NCBI RefSeq assembly: GCF_017355365.1
Contig: NZ_JADIJR010000004.1
Span: 1 to 64,000, forward strand
DNA length: 64,000 nucleotides
Reading direction: 5' to 3'
From: Microbacterium sp. SD291
Lineage (GTDB): Bacteria > Actinomycetota > Actinomycetes > Actinomycetales > Microbacteriaceae
In this document: positions 42,553 through 51,671 of the stretch, piece after piece
Layout of the letters: every line of letters starts with the position of its first letter
Numbering within the stretch: the first letter of the stretch is position 1
Notes under the pieces: model-generated
Database searches by the model: none
What the model was told of the DNA's origin: nothing
The model's input: the letters and a program-made list of their open reading frames with translations, nothing else
Position numbers and translations under genes: made by a program

Positions 42553-43499
42553 CACAACTGCTCCTTCCGGCGGCGCGTGACCAGGGCCTGCGCGACACCC
42601 ACGATGACGATGAGGGCGAAGAACACGTACGAGATGGCGGCCGAGTAGCCGAACCGGTAGCTCGTGAAGCCGGCCTCGTAGATGTACTGGACGATCGAGC
42701 GGGTGGTGTCGCTCGCGACCCCGCCGAGCATCTGGTATGCCTGGTCGAACAGCTTCAGCGAGGCGAGGATCTGCAGCAGCAGGATCAGCACGGTCGCCGG
42801 CCCCAGCTGCGGGAGCGTGATCGACCAGAACTGGCGCCAGGCGCCGGCGCCGTCGAGGGATGCCGCCTCGTACTGCTGCGGCGGGATGTTCTGCATCGCG
42901 GCGAGGTAGAGCAGGAAGTTGAAGCCGACCGTCCACCACACCGTCGCGATGACGATGGACATCATGTTGGTCTCGGGGTTCTGCAGCCAGGCGAGCGGCT
43001 CCAGTCCGAGGGCCTTCAGGATGTTGTTGGCGGCGCCGATCTGGGGGTTGAAGATCCACACCCAGATCTGCGAGATCACGGTGGAGGCGAGCAGGAACGG
43101 CATGAAGAACGACAGCCGCCACAGCCACTGGCCGGGGATGCCGCGGTCGACGAGTGCTGCCATCAGCAGCGCGATCACGACGAGCGGCACGGTCGAGAGC
43201 AGCGTGAACCAGACGGTGTTCCACAGCGACTGCCACATCACCGGGTCGGTGAGAGCCTCGGCGTAGTTGACGAACCCGACGAACGCGCCGCCGGCGCCGG
43301 TGAGCGACTGGTCGGTGAAGCTGAGGATGATGCCGTGGATGATGGGCCACACCAGGAACAGCGCGAAGGCGATCAGGAACGGGGCGAGGAACGCCCAGCT
43401 GACCAGCTGCTCGCGGCGCTGGAACCCGGCACGGCGGGAGGGCGTATCGGCCGGCCGGCCGGTGACGATCATGCGAGTGGATGCTGCCGAGGTCGTCAT
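42552..43499 (-). CDS. Sugar ABC transporter permease (MalF type)
   Basis: 315 aa from the ATG at 43499. Six hydrophobic segments are present, and the EAA loop is YEAASLDGAGAWRQFWSITLP. It overlaps the stop of the binding-protein gene by four bases (ATGA), so binding protein and permeases are translationally coupled. In the first arabinoside operon a hairpin separates them instead. Confidence 0.92.
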   Translation of the reverse strand: MTTSAASTRMIVTGRPADTPSRRAGFQRREQLVSWAFLAPFLIAFALFLVWPIIHGIILSFTDQSLTGAGGAFVGFVNYAEALTDPVMWQSLWNTVWFTLLSTVPLVVIALLMAALVDRGIPGQWLWRLSFFMPFLLASTVISQIWVWIFNPQIGAANNILKALGLEPLAWLQNPETNMMSIVIATVWWTVGFNFLLYLAAMQNIPPQQYEAASLDGAGAWRQFWSITLPQLGPATVLILLLQILASLKLFDQAYQMLGGVASDTTRSIVQYIYEAGFTSYRFGYSAAISYVFFALIVIVGVAQALVTRRRKEQL

Positions 43500-44842
43500 G
43501 ATGCGAACGTCCCTTCGGGGTCGGCCGGGTTGGGCCGGCTGAGCAGCGCGTTCACGCGCGACTCGAAGCGGTCGATCGCGGCGACGGGGTCGGCGCCCGT
43601 GAGCAGCACGTTCTGCACCGCGGCGCCGAACTCGCCCTGGAAGTTCGATCCGGAGCCGGTGAACCAGGCGGTCGGGTCGTAGACGACGTGCTTCGCGGCC
43701 TCCGCGTAGTGCGCCTGGGGGATCAGGTCGTCGTACTCCGACGACTCGGTCACGGGGAGGAACGCCGGAACGTGCCCCGCCTCGGCCCAGCCGAAGGAGC
43801 CCTTCAGCATGTCGGCGACGAACCGGTACGCGAGGTCGCGCTTGACCGGGTCGGGCCTGGTCTGGTGCGGCAGCACGAACGAGTGCGAGTCGGCGTACAC
43901 CGCGGGGGTGCCGTAGAGCGTCGGGATCATCGTGGCGTCGAACGGCAGCTTCGCGTTCTGCATGGTGCGCAGCTCCCAGACGCCGGTGAACAGCATCCCG
44001 CTCTTCCCGGTGGAGAACTCGGCGACCGCGGTGCCGTAGTCGGCCTGGGCGGCCGCGATCTCGCCGTCGAGGAGGGTGCGCATGAGCGACAGCGACTCGA
44101 CCGCCGCATCCTTGTCGATCACCGCCCTGCCGCCCGCGGGCAGCTCGATCGGCGAGCCGTGCTGCGAGTAGAACGTGTAGAACAGTCGCCACATCTGGGC
44201 GCCGTCGCCGAGGTACCCGTACGAGAGGGCGTGGCCTTCGGCGCTGCCGCCGATCGTGCGCAGCTGGTCGAGGAACTCCTCCGGGGAGGAGGTCTCCTGC
44301 AGCGAGCCGTCGGAGTCGAGGACTCCTGCAGCGTCGCAGATGTCGGTGTTGAACATCGCGACGAACGGGTGCGCGTCCAGCGCGATGCTGTACATGCTCT
44401 CGCCCACGAAGCCCTTGTCCCAGATCGGCTTCGGGAAGGTCGAGTCGTCGATGCCGAGCTCGGCGAGGCGGTCGAGGTCCCACGGGTCGAGCAGGCCGCC
44501 GGGCGCCCAGCCGACGGTGCGGGTCGCGTGCATCACGGCGACGTCGGGCGCGCGTCCGCCGGCGCCCGCCATCGCGAGCTTGGTGTAGTACGGAGTGCCC
44601 CAGGCGAGGACGGTCGGGCGGATGCGGTAGTCGCCCTGTGCGCCGTTCGCCTGATCCAGCAGCTGCGACATCGTGACGCCGTCACCGCCGGAGAGCAGGT
44701 GCCAGAACTGCAGCGTCTGCGGGCCGGAGCCGGTGGCGGCGCCGGGCGCGCAGCCGGCGAGGAGGGCCGAGCCCGCGGTCAGCGAGGCGACGGTCAGGAA
44801 CTGCCGGCGGGAGAATCCTGCAGGTTGAATCGGGGGCGTCAT
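43496..44842 (-). CDS. Sugar ABC transporter binding protein with Tat lipoprotein signal
   Basis: 448 aa. The N-terminus has a twin-Arg motif SRRQFLTVAS (11-20) and a lipobox LLAGC with Cys31. It is probably exported folded by Tat and then lipid-anchored. The mature protein is an SBP_bac_1 sugar-binding fold (LQFWHLLSGGDGVTMSQLL; RAPDVAVMHATRTVGWAPGG). AAGGAG precedes the ATG. It is the first gene of the second arabinoside operon, behind an operator at 44884. Confidence 0.92.
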   Translation of the reverse strand: MTPPIQPAGFSRRQFLTVASLTAGSALLAGCAPGAATGSGPQTLQFWHLLSGGDGVTMSQLLDQANGAQGDYRIRPTVLAWGTPYYTKLAMAGAGGRAPDVAVMHATRTVGWAPGGLLDPWDLDRLAELGIDDSTFPKPIWDKGFVGESMYSIALDAHPFVAMFNTDICDAAGVLDSDGSLQETSSPEEFLDQLRTIGGSAEGHALSYGYLGDGAQMWRLFYTFYSQHGSPIELPAGGRAVIDKDAAVESLSLMRTLLDGEIAAAQADYGTAVAEFSTGKSGMLFTGVWELRTMQNAKLPFDATMIPTLYGTPAVYADSHSFVLPHQTRPDPVKRDLAYRFVADMLKGSFGWAEAGHVPAFLPVTESSEYDDLIPQAHYAEAAKHVVYDPTAWFTGSGSNFQGEFGAAVQNVLLTGADPVAAIDRFESRVNALLSRPNPADPEGTFAS

Positions 44843-44883
44843 CCGTCACTCCTTCGTGACTGGGTTACGGGGGCGGGTATATC

Positions 44884-44899
44884 ATTACATCGTGGTAAT
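44884..44899 (-). promoter_or_regulatory. LacI-type operator of the second arabinoside operon
   Basis: ATTACATCGTGGTAAT is a CG-centred imperfect palindrome with perfect ATTAC/GTAAT arms, 42 bases before the binding-protein start and downstream of the lacI gene at 44945-46012. It is a candidate site for that regulator. The core promoter was not clearly resolved. Confidence 0.6.
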
Positions 44900-44944
44900 C
44901 GTTGCCGCAAGAGCGATCTGAAGTGCCGCGACAGGATCGAGGCG

Positions 44945-46012
44945 TCAGGGGCGGTATCCGGCGGGGGAGCCGGAGGTGCTCGCACGCTCGATCAGCCGGT
45001 GCGACAGCGTCAGCCCTCGAGGGGGAGCGGTGCGATCGTCCATCCGGGATTCGAGCAGGCCCAGCGCGGCCTCGGCGAAGGCGCGGCGGTCGAAGGCGAT
45101 CGTGGTGAGCGACGGCGAGGTGAAGTCGGAGAACTCGACATCGTCGAAGCCCGTCACGATCACGTCCTCGGGCACGCGGATGCCGTGGGCGTGCAGCGCA
45201 TGCAGCACGCCGAGGGCGAGCGAGTCCGTGAGCGCGATCACCGCGTCGAAGCCGACCTCGCGCGCGAGCAGCGCGCGTGCGGCATCCGCCCCGGCCGCCA
45301 TCGACCACGGCAGGGTGTTGACCTCGAGGCGGGGATCCCGCGGGATGCCGGCCTCCCTGAGCGCGTCGTGCACTCCTTCGAGGCGCAGGCGGCTGGTCGC
45401 CGTCTCGATCTCCTGGTCGTCGTCGGCGCCGATCACGGCGATCCGCCTCGCCCCGCGCGCGATCACGTGCCGGGCGGCGTCGGCCGCGGCCACGCGACTG
45501 TCGATGCGGACGTGGTCTGTCCTGGTCTGCTCGACCTCGCCGATCACGACGATCGGCGGCAGGCGGTCGGCGTACCTGATCACGCTGTCCTCGAGCCGGA
45601 TCGGGTTCAGGATCAGGCCGTCCACCAGCTGCGCGCGGGCGCGGGAGAGCAGCTCCTTCTCGCGCTCCGGCTCGGTGGCGGTCTCCTCGATCTGCACCGC
45701 CAGGCCGCGTTCGTGAGCGGCCTGGACGATGCGGTGCACGAGCTCCGCCGAGTAGGCCGTGGCGAGATCGGGGAGGGCGACGGCGATGATCCCCGAGCGC
45801 CCGCTGCGAAGGCCCCGGGCGCTCAGGTTCGGAACGAAGTCGAGCTCGGCCATGGCGGTTTCGACCCTGACCCTGGTCTCGTCGCGCACTGCGACGGTGC
45901 CGGTGACCACGTTCGAGACGGTCTTCGGTGAGACACCGGCGAGAGCCGCGACGTCCTTCATGGTGGCCCGCCTCGTCGCGCCATTCGCCCCAGGCGGCGG
46001 CATCGGTGTCAT
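44945..46012 (-). CDS. LacI-family regulator of the second arabinoside operon
   Basis: 355 aa from the ATG at 46012. TAGGCT six bases before it suggests a leaderless mRNA, and the protein then has 17 extra residues before the helix-turn-helix MKDVAALAGVSPKTVSNVVT. Effector-domain marks are VIALTDSLALGVLHAL and VTGFDDVEFSDFTSPSLTTI. It is upstream of and co-directional with the importer operon and probably represses it. It is a paralogue of the 26382 regulator: the hinge LSARGLRSGRSGIIAVALPD is nearly the same in both. Confidence 0.9.
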   Translation of the reverse strand: MTPMPPPGANGATRRATMKDVAALAGVSPKTVSNVVTGTVAVRDETRVRVETAMAELDFVPNLSARGLRSGRSGIIAVALPDLATAYSAELVHRIVQAAHERGLAVQIEETATEPEREKELLSRARAQLVDGLILNPIRLEDSVIRYADRLPPIVVIGEVEQTRTDHVRIDSRVAAADAARHVIARGARRIAVIGADDDQEIETATSRLRLEGVHDALREAGIPRDPRLEVNTLPWSMAAGADAARALLAREVGFDAVIALTDSLALGVLHALHAHGIRVPEDVIVTGFDDVEFSDFTSPSLTTIAFDRRAFAEAALGLLESRMDDRTAPPRGLTLSHRLIERASTSGSPAGYRP

Positions 46013-46082
46013 CCGGTCAGCCTAGCCGCGGGCCGGTCGCCTTCTGGAATGCATCGATGTAGAAGATGACTAGCATGGCGCC

Positions 46083-47360
46083 ATGAGCATCGAGCGAAAC
46101 TGGGCGGGCAACGTCACATACCTGGCCGCGTCCGTCGAGCATCCGGAGTCCGTCGACGAGCTCCGCGCGCTGCTGGCGACCGGCGGGCCGGTGCGCGTGC
46201 TCGGCTCCCGTCACTGCTTCAACGACATCGCCGACAGTGCAGGGCTGCTGGTCGCGCTCGACCGCCTGCCGGCGACGATCGAGGTCTCGCCGGAGCGCGA
46301 CGCCGTCAGGGTGTCCGGCGGCCTCCGCTACGGAGACGTCGCGCCAGCGCTCGAGGAGCAGGGGCTCGCGCTGTCGAATCTCGCCTCGTTGCCGCACATC
46401 TCGATCGCGGGGGCCGTCGCCACCGGCACGCACGGCTCCGGCGACGCCACCGGCTCGCTGGCGCAGCCGGTGCGGGCGCTCACGATCATGACCGCCGCCG
46501 GCGAGATACGCGGGCTCGCGCGCGGCGAGGAGGGTTTCGACGGAGCGGTCGTCAGCCTCGGCGCGCTCGGCGTCGTGCTCGACGTCACACTCGACGTCGA
46601 GCCGAGCTACCAGGTCGCGCAGCACGTCTTCGAGCATCCGTCCTGGGATGCGATCCTCGCGGACCTCAGCGCCGTCACGGGGGCGGGCACCAGCGTCAGC
46701 ATCTTCTCGACCTGGCAGAACACCGGCGCGGCGGATCAGATCTGGCTCAAGCAGCGGGTGCCGGCGACGCGGGCGGATGCTCGCGAGCTGCAGGCCCAGC
46801 GGGACGCGCTCGCCGCGCGACTCGGAGCCACGGCCGCCGACGGCAAGCGGCATCCGATCCTCGGGGTCGACCCCGAGGCCTGCACCGAGCAGGGCGGGGT
46901 CGCGGGGCCCTGGTTCCAGCGGCTGCCGCACTTCAAGCTCGAGTTCACGCCGTCGGCGGGGGAGGAGATCCAGAGCGAGTACCTGGTGCCGCGCGCGGAT
47001 GCCGTTTCCGCGATCGAAGCCGTGCGCGCGCTCGCCGACCGGATCGCGCCGCTGCTGCTCGTCAACGAGATCCGCACAGTGCGGGCCGATGGTCTGTGGC
47101 TGAGCTCCTCGTACGGGACGGATGCCGTCGGCCTGCACTTCACGTGGAAGCCCGACGAGGCGGCCGTCAGGGAGTTCCTGCCGGCGCTCGAGGCCGCGCT
47201 GCCGGCATCCGCCCGTCCGCACTGGGGCAAGGTGTTCACCCTCGACGGCGCCGAGACGCGCGCCCGCTATCCGCGCTGGGACGACTTCGCCGCGCTCGCC
47301 GCGTCTTTCGACCCGGAACGGCGTTTCGTGAACGCCTACCTGGAGCGGCTCGGGCTCTGA
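46083..47360 (+). CDS. FAD-linked alditol/sugar-lactone oxidase (AldO-like)
   Basis: 425 aa. An N-terminal FAD_binding_4 domain has GSRHCFNDIADS, where His44 matches the covalently FAD-linked His of Streptomyces alditol oxidase, then LPHISIAGAVATGTHGSG. A C-terminal ALO domain ends HWGKVFTLDG, RYPRWDDFAALA and DPERRFVNAYLERL. The family oxidises polyols such as xylitol or arabinitol, or aldonolactones, with O2. There is no signal peptide. TAGCAT six bases before the ATG points to a leaderless mRNA. It lies beside pentose clusters, so a pentitol substrate is plausible. Confidence 0.87.
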   Translation: MSIERNWAGNVTYLAASVEHPESVDELRALLATGGPVRVLGSRHCFNDIADSAGLLVALDRLPATIEVSPERDAVRVSGGLRYGDVAPALEEQGLALSNLASLPHISIAGAVATGTHGSGDATGSLAQPVRALTIMTAAGEIRGLARGEEGFDGAVVSLGALGVVLDVTLDVEPSYQVAQHVFEHPSWDAILADLSAVTGAGTSVSIFSTWQNTGAADQIWLKQRVPATRADARELQAQRDALAARLGATAADGKRHPILGVDPEACTEQGGVAGPWFQRLPHFKLEFTPSAGEEIQSEYLVPRADAVSAIEAVRALADRIAPLLLVNEIRTVRADGLWLSSSYGTDAVGLHFTWKPDEAAVREFLPALEAALPASARPHWGKVFTLDGAETRARYPRWDDFAALAASFDPERRFVNAYLERLGL

Positions 47361-47380
47361 GCCGGGGAAGTCAGACAGCG

Positions 47381-48805
47381 ATGACGACGTTCGAAGCGCC
47401 CGCAGACCCGCGCGACCCCTACGGCTACCTGATGGTGCACTTCATCGAGGACGCGACCGGGTACGCCGAGAAGATCTTCCTCGACATCTCCCGCGGCGAC
47501 GACCCGGAGAAGTGGGACCCGCTGAACGGAGGCATGCCCATCCTCGCGTCGCAGCGGGGGACGACCGGCGTGCGCGATCCGTTCCTGACCCGCAACCCGG
47601 AGACCGGCAGGTACTACATCGTCGCGACGGACCTGCGCGTCTTCGGCGGCGACGGCGGCTCGGGCGATTGCACGGAATGGTGCCACTGGACGCGCAACGG
47701 CAGCACGGACCTGGTCGTCTGGGAATCCGACGACCTCGTGAACTGGGGTGAGCCGCGCACGTTCGACACCGCGCTGAACGGCGACGGTGTCAAGGTCGCC
47801 GACCTCGGCATGGCCTGGGCGCCGGAGGCGCTCTGGGTCGACGACTACTACCCGGACGGGCGCGGCGCGCTCGTCATGTACTGGTCGTCGAACGTGTATC
47901 GGGATGCCGAGCACACAGGTGAGTGCTACAGCCGCGTGCTGTGGGGCGCGACGACCGACTTCAGCCAGGCGACCTACTCCTACGGCGGCGAATTCGTGGA
48001 CACCGGCGCCGACGCCATCGACACGACGATGATCCGGCACGAAGGCACCACCTACCGCGTCACGAAGGACAACGGCCTCGGCAAGGGCATCTACATGGAG
48101 TCCACGGATGCCGCGCGCTGGTGGGAACCGGGCACGGTCTGGACGACGCTGCAGACGAGGATCGGCGCGGAATGGTCCGGCGGCGACCCGGGCGGCGTAG
48201 AGGGGCCCGCGGTGTTCCGCAGCCACAGCGAGGACAGGTGGTATCTGTATGTCGACGTCATCCCGTCGATCGGATACCGGCCGATGGTCACGACGGACCT
48301 CGACTCCGGATGGTCGCCGCTCACCGACCCGTCGTTCTCTATGGCTCCGCACACCAAGCACGGCGGCATCGTGTCGCTGACCAGGGCCGAGTACGACCGG
48401 GTGCGGGCGGCGGATGCCGTCTCCCTCGTCACCGCGGACCTCGGCGCCGTCGAGATCGAGGCCGGCAGCAGCGCCGGCGATCTCGCGGCCGCGCTTCCGC
48501 AGCAGGCCGAGGTCTCGCTCGCCTACGGTCGCGGCACGGCGTCGCTGCCGGTGACGTGGGACACGGCATCCGCGGACCTGCCGATGCCCGGAACCTATCC
48601 GGTCACCGGCACCGTGCAGACGCTCGGCGCGAACCTGAACTCCTGGACCGGCGCCGGCGGATCCACCGCCTGGAACGCTCCCGACCGGGTGCTCTCCCGC
48701 AGCACCGCGCTCACCGTGACCGCGCAGGTCACGGTGAGCCCGAGGGCCTCAGCGTCATCGGCTTCGACGATCTTCCCGACGCCCGGCACTGCTTTCCGCC
48801 GCTGA
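47381..48805 (+). CDS. GH43 glycosidase with Ig-like domain, chimeric 3' end
   Basis: 474 aa from the ATG at 47381, no signal peptide. The GH43 triad is visible: Asp in GVRDPFLTRN, Asp in AIDTTMIRHEG and Glu in GGVEGPAVFRS, with AWAPEALW. A bacterial Ig-like (Big_4) domain covers roughly residues 350-450 (MPGTYPVTGTVQT). From about 48733 the DNA encodes a LacI C-terminus in another frame, so the last 25 residues (Ser/Ala-rich) are read-through of foreign sequence. The original C-terminus, perhaps further domains, has been lost by deletion. It may still be active. Confidence 0.82.
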   Translation: MTTFEAPADPRDPYGYLMVHFIEDATGYAEKIFLDISRGDDPEKWDPLNGGMPILASQRGTTGVRDPFLTRNPETGRYYIVATDLRVFGGDGGSGDCTEWCHWTRNGSTDLVVWESDDLVNWGEPRTFDTALNGDGVKVADLGMAWAPEALWVDDYYPDGRGALVMYWSSNVYRDAEHTGECYSRVLWGATTDFSQATYSYGGEFVDTGADAIDTTMIRHEGTTYRVTKDNGLGKGIYMESTDAARWWEPGTVWTTLQTRIGAEWSGGDPGGVEGPAVFRSHSEDRWYLYVDVIPSIGYRPMVTTDLDSGWSPLTDPSFSMAPHTKHGGIVSLTRAEYDRVRAADAVSLVTADLGAVEIEAGSSAGDLAAALPQQAEVSLAYGRGTASLPVTWDTASADLPMPGTYPVTGTVQTLGANLNSWTGAGGSTAWNAPDRVLSRSTALTVTAQVTVSPRASASSASTIFPTPGTAFRR

Positions 48806-48951
48806 CCACCGTGCGGCAGGACTTCGCCGCCCTCGGACGCCTCGTGATGCGCGAACTGCTGATCGCCAACGACGACGGCGAATCGGATCAGCGGGAGCTC
48901 ATCCAGCCCGAGTTCGTGGTGTGCTCCTCGACCGCCGCACTGCGGGGCTGA
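48733..48951 (+). pseudogene. LacI-family regulator, C-terminal fragment only
   Basis: The frame encodes EGLSVIGFDDLPDARHC, then FPPLTTVRQDFAALGRLVM and ends CSSTAALRG. These are the last 70 or so residues of a LacI repressor. No helix-turn-helix or start is present. It is fused out of frame to the GH43 gene. It resembles the C-terminus of the intact regulator at 55213-56232 (LSIVGFDDVPLARHF; PPLTTVRQDFDALGG). This marks a deletion junction near 48733. Confidence 0.85.
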
Positions 48952-48989
48952 GCACTTCTCGCGACCGCGGTCAAGGCTTTTCGAAACGA

Positions 48990-49019
48990 TTGCCTCGTAC
49001 TTTTTGATACCGGTAACAT
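48990..49019 (+). promoter_or_regulatory. Promoter with CCGGTAAC operator for the 49064 GH43 gene
   Basis: TTGCCT (48990-48995), 18-base spacer and TAACAT (49014-49019) form the promoter. The site GATACCGGTAAC (49006-49017) overlaps the -10. It is one of several GTTACCGGTAAC-like sites in the window. Confidence 0.7.
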
Positions 49020-49063
49020 CCGAGCTGTCGGCGTCTCGCGCCGCATCTCGAGGAGGAGACCGC

Positions 49064-51571
49064 ATGAAGAGAATCATCGACGGCGCCGCGTCGGCGCCGC
49101 ATCTGAGGCGATCGCGAGGCAGGTCGATGCGACTCGCCACGGCGCTGGTCGGCGCCGCCGCGCTCGTCGCATCCCCGCTGGCTGCATTCGGCAGCAGCGC
49201 AGGGTACGCGACGCCCGCCGCCGTCATCGATGCGGCGGTCGGCGCGGTCGTGGCCGACCCGCCGGCCGTGCCGGGGAACCTGCTGCCGGACGGCCGCTTC
49301 GTCAGCGACTTCTCTGGCTGGAGCGCCACGCGCGGTGGCACGCTGGCATTGAACGCGGATGCCGCGAGCGGCGCTTACTCGCTGCAGGTGACCGCCCGTG
49401 AGAACACCCAGTCCGGCCCGTTCGCGAGCGTCACCGGCAAGCTCGAACTGGGTGCCGTGTACCGGATGACCGGAAAGCTCAAGTACGACGAGGGCAACGC
49501 CACGCAGCAGTTCAACTTCACGTTCTGCCCGGCGAACTTCAACGGCTGCGCCGACTACGGCCACACCTTCACGAAGGGCGAATGGGGCACGTTCTCGCAG
49601 GAGTTCACCGCTGAGGCGAAGCACGTCGGCGCGGACTGGCTCTTCGTCGAGACGCCGTGGGGCTCGAACGCGCTCCAGGCCTTCAGCGTCGACGAGGTCT
49701 CGCTCATTAAGATCGCGGATGCTCCCGAGCAGCCGGCGTTCACGAGCTTGGAGAAGGTGCAGACGAAGTCCGTCGGCGACCACAACCCGCTCGTCGGCCA
49801 CAAGTTCGGTGCCGACCCGCATCACCTCGTCTACAACGGCCGGCTCTACATCTACTCCACCGACGACACCCAGCAGTACGAGGTGGCCGCCAAGGATGCG
49901 AACGGCCTGCCGACGCAGTCCAACGGCTACGGTGCGATCACCCGGCTGAACGTGATGTCGACCAGCGACATGGTCAATTGGGTCGATCACGGCACGGTTC
50001 CCATCGCTCGTGAAGGCGGCGCGGCACCGTGGAGCCGGAACTCGTGGGCCCCGGCCGCGATCGAGAAGGACGGCAAGGTCTATCTGTACTTCTGCGACAG
50101 CGGAACCGGAACGGCTGTCGTCGTGGGCGGCTCCCCGCTCGGGCCGTGGACCGATCCGCTTGGCAAGAAGATCATCCCGGACACCGTGTCGCCCGAGTAC
50201 ATCGCCGGCGGCGGATTCCCGGCCGGAATGTGGCTGTTCGACCCCGAGGTGTTCATCGACGACGACGGTCAGGGCTACCTGTACTTCGGCGGCAACTCGC
50301 AGATCGGCACCGCGCCGAACGTGCAGGGACCGCAGAACCCGAAGTCGACCCGCGTCGTCAAACTGAAGGACGACATGGTCACCCTCGACGGCGACCCGGT
50401 CGAGATCGACGGCCCAGGCATGTTCGAGGCGTCGAGCATGTTCAAACACGGAGACAAGTACTACTACTCGTACTCGTCGAACTTCCAGGTCACTCCGGAG
50501 CCCGGGAAGTACCCCGAGCGCGGCGCGATCGCATACATGATGACTGACGACCCGATGGATCTCACCGCGTCGCAGTACGCGGGCGTGGCGTTCCAGAACC
50601 CGGCGACGTTCTTCGGAGCGGGCAACGGCGGCAACAACCACTCGGACATGTTCGAGTACAAGGGCGGCACGTACTTCACCTACCACGCGCAGACCAGGGG
50701 TGCGGCGTGGGCGGCGGCGCTGGGGACCCCCGGCGCGACGCAGGGGTACCGCTCCGTGCACATCGATGAGCTCGAGTTCAACGCGGACGGCACCATCAAG
50801 CCCATCACCGGAACACGCGCCGGGGTCGAGCAGGTCGAGAACTTCGATCCGTATCGCACCTTCGAGGCCGAGACGCTGGCATGGCAGCTCGGGATCAGTA
50901 CGACGCAGACGGATGCCGCATCGGTCGAGTTCCCCGAGCACAACGGCAGCGGCAACATGATGCTCTCCGCCGTCGATGACGGCGACTTCGCCGGCATCTC
51001 GGGTGTCGACTTCGGAGCCGGCGCCGCGACGGTGTCGGCCACGGTGAAGCCGCTGGTCGCCGGCGCGAGCATCCAGGTGCGCCTGGACGACGTCGACGGC
51101 CCGGTCGTCGCGGAGATCCCCGTGGACGGCGCGGTCGGCGAATGGGCGACCGTGCAGGCGGCGGTCATCGGCGCCACCGGAGAGCACGACGTGTTCTTCG
51201 TGTTCGCCGGCCCCGAGGGCGCTGAGCCCGATGCCGACCTCGTCGAGGTCGACAACTGGTCGTTCACGGCTGCCGAGTCGCTGGCGTTCTCGGTCGAGGT
51301 GACCACGCGGTGCGTCGCGGGGAAGCATCTGACGCAGACGGTGCGGGTGGTGAACGAGGATGCGGTGGAGGTCGCGTTCATTGCGGAGTCGGCGTTCGGG
51401 CGGCGTGATCTCGGTGTCGTGCTGCCGGGTGCCGGGAAGACGGCGGCGATCAACACGCGTTCGGCGGAGGTCCCGGCCGGCGAGGTGACGGTGACCGCGA
51501 CGGCCACGGTCGACGGTGAGCAGGTGCAGGTGCAGCGATTGGTCGCCACCGAGGCGGCGGCCTGCGGCTGA
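49064..51571 (+). CDS. Secreted multi-domain GH43 enzyme
   Basis: 835 aa with GAGGAGGAG before the ATG. It has a signal peptide within residues 1-50. A CBM4/9-like domain follows (about 70-195; LLPDGRFVSDFSGW). The GH43 domain (about 215-600) contains FGADPHHLVY, LFDPEVFIDDDG and MFEASSMFK for the triad. A CBM6-like domain lies at about 615-735 (YRTFEAETLAW). A C-terminal module of about 97 residues has two Cys. The layout suggests an arabinoxylan-active arabinofuranosidase or xylosidase outside the cell. The last module and terminator are identical in DNA to those of the next gene. Confidence 0.88.
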   Translation: MKRIIDGAASAPHLRRSRGRSMRLATALVGAAALVASPLAAFGSSAGYATPAAVIDAAVGAVVADPPAVPGNLLPDGRFVSDFSGWSATRGGTLALNADAASGAYSLQVTARENTQSGPFASVTGKLELGAVYRMTGKLKYDEGNATQQFNFTFCPANFNGCADYGHTFTKGEWGTFSQEFTAEAKHVGADWLFVETPWGSNALQAFSVDEVSLIKIADAPEQPAFTSLEKVQTKSVGDHNPLVGHKFGADPHHLVYNGRLYIYSTDDTQQYEVAAKDANGLPTQSNGYGAITRLNVMSTSDMVNWVDHGTVPIAREGGAAPWSRNSWAPAAIEKDGKVYLYFCDSGTGTAVVVGGSPLGPWTDPLGKKIIPDTVSPEYIAGGGFPAGMWLFDPEVFIDDDGQGYLYFGGNSQIGTAPNVQGPQNPKSTRVVKLKDDMVTLDGDPVEIDGPGMFEASSMFKHGDKYYYSYSSNFQVTPEPGKYPERGAIAYMMTDDPMDLTASQYAGVAFQNPATFFGAGNGGNNHSDMFEYKGGTYFTYHAQTRGAAWAAALGTPGATQGYRSVHIDELEFNADGTIKPITGTRAGVEQVENFDPYRTFEAETLAWQLGISTTQTDAASVEFPEHNGSGNMMLSAVDDGDFAGISGVDFGAGAATVSATVKPLVAGASIQVRLDDVDGPVVAEIPVDGAVGEWATVQAAVIGATGEHDVFFVFAGPEGAEPDADLVEVDNWSFTAAESLAFSVEVTTRCVAGKHLTQTVRVVNEDAVEVAFIAESAFGRRDLGVVLPGAGKTAAINTRSAEVPAGEVTVTATATVDGEQVQVQRLVATEAAACG

Positions 51572-51616
51572 CGCTCTGACACGCGGAAGGGCCCGGGCGA
51601 CGCCCGGGTCCTTCCG
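51275..51616. repeat. 342-bp direct repeat, copy 1 (C-terminal module plus terminator)
   Basis: Identical base for base to 54294-54635. It covers the last 98 codons of the 49064 gene, the stop codon and the terminator. Flanking bases diverge at once on both sides. Identity at synonymous and noncoding positions implies recent duplication or gene conversion. Confidence 0.92.
51585..51615 (+). terminator. Terminator hairpin after the 49064 GH43 gene
   Basis: Fourteen-base arms (ggaagggcccgggc / gcccgggtccttcc, one wobble pair) enclose a three-base loop. It lies 14 bases after the stop, inside the duplicated 342 bases. Confidence 0.85.
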
Positions 51617-51671
51617 CGACCAACCCCGATGCCGCATCGGCGGCAGGCTCGACATCTCTCAAGGAGTACAC

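Noticed and set aside
39985..42648. Long plus-strand frame across the second GH51 and permease genes
   Set aside because: It is antisense to strongly conserved genes with intact catalytic residues and shows no recognisable domain.
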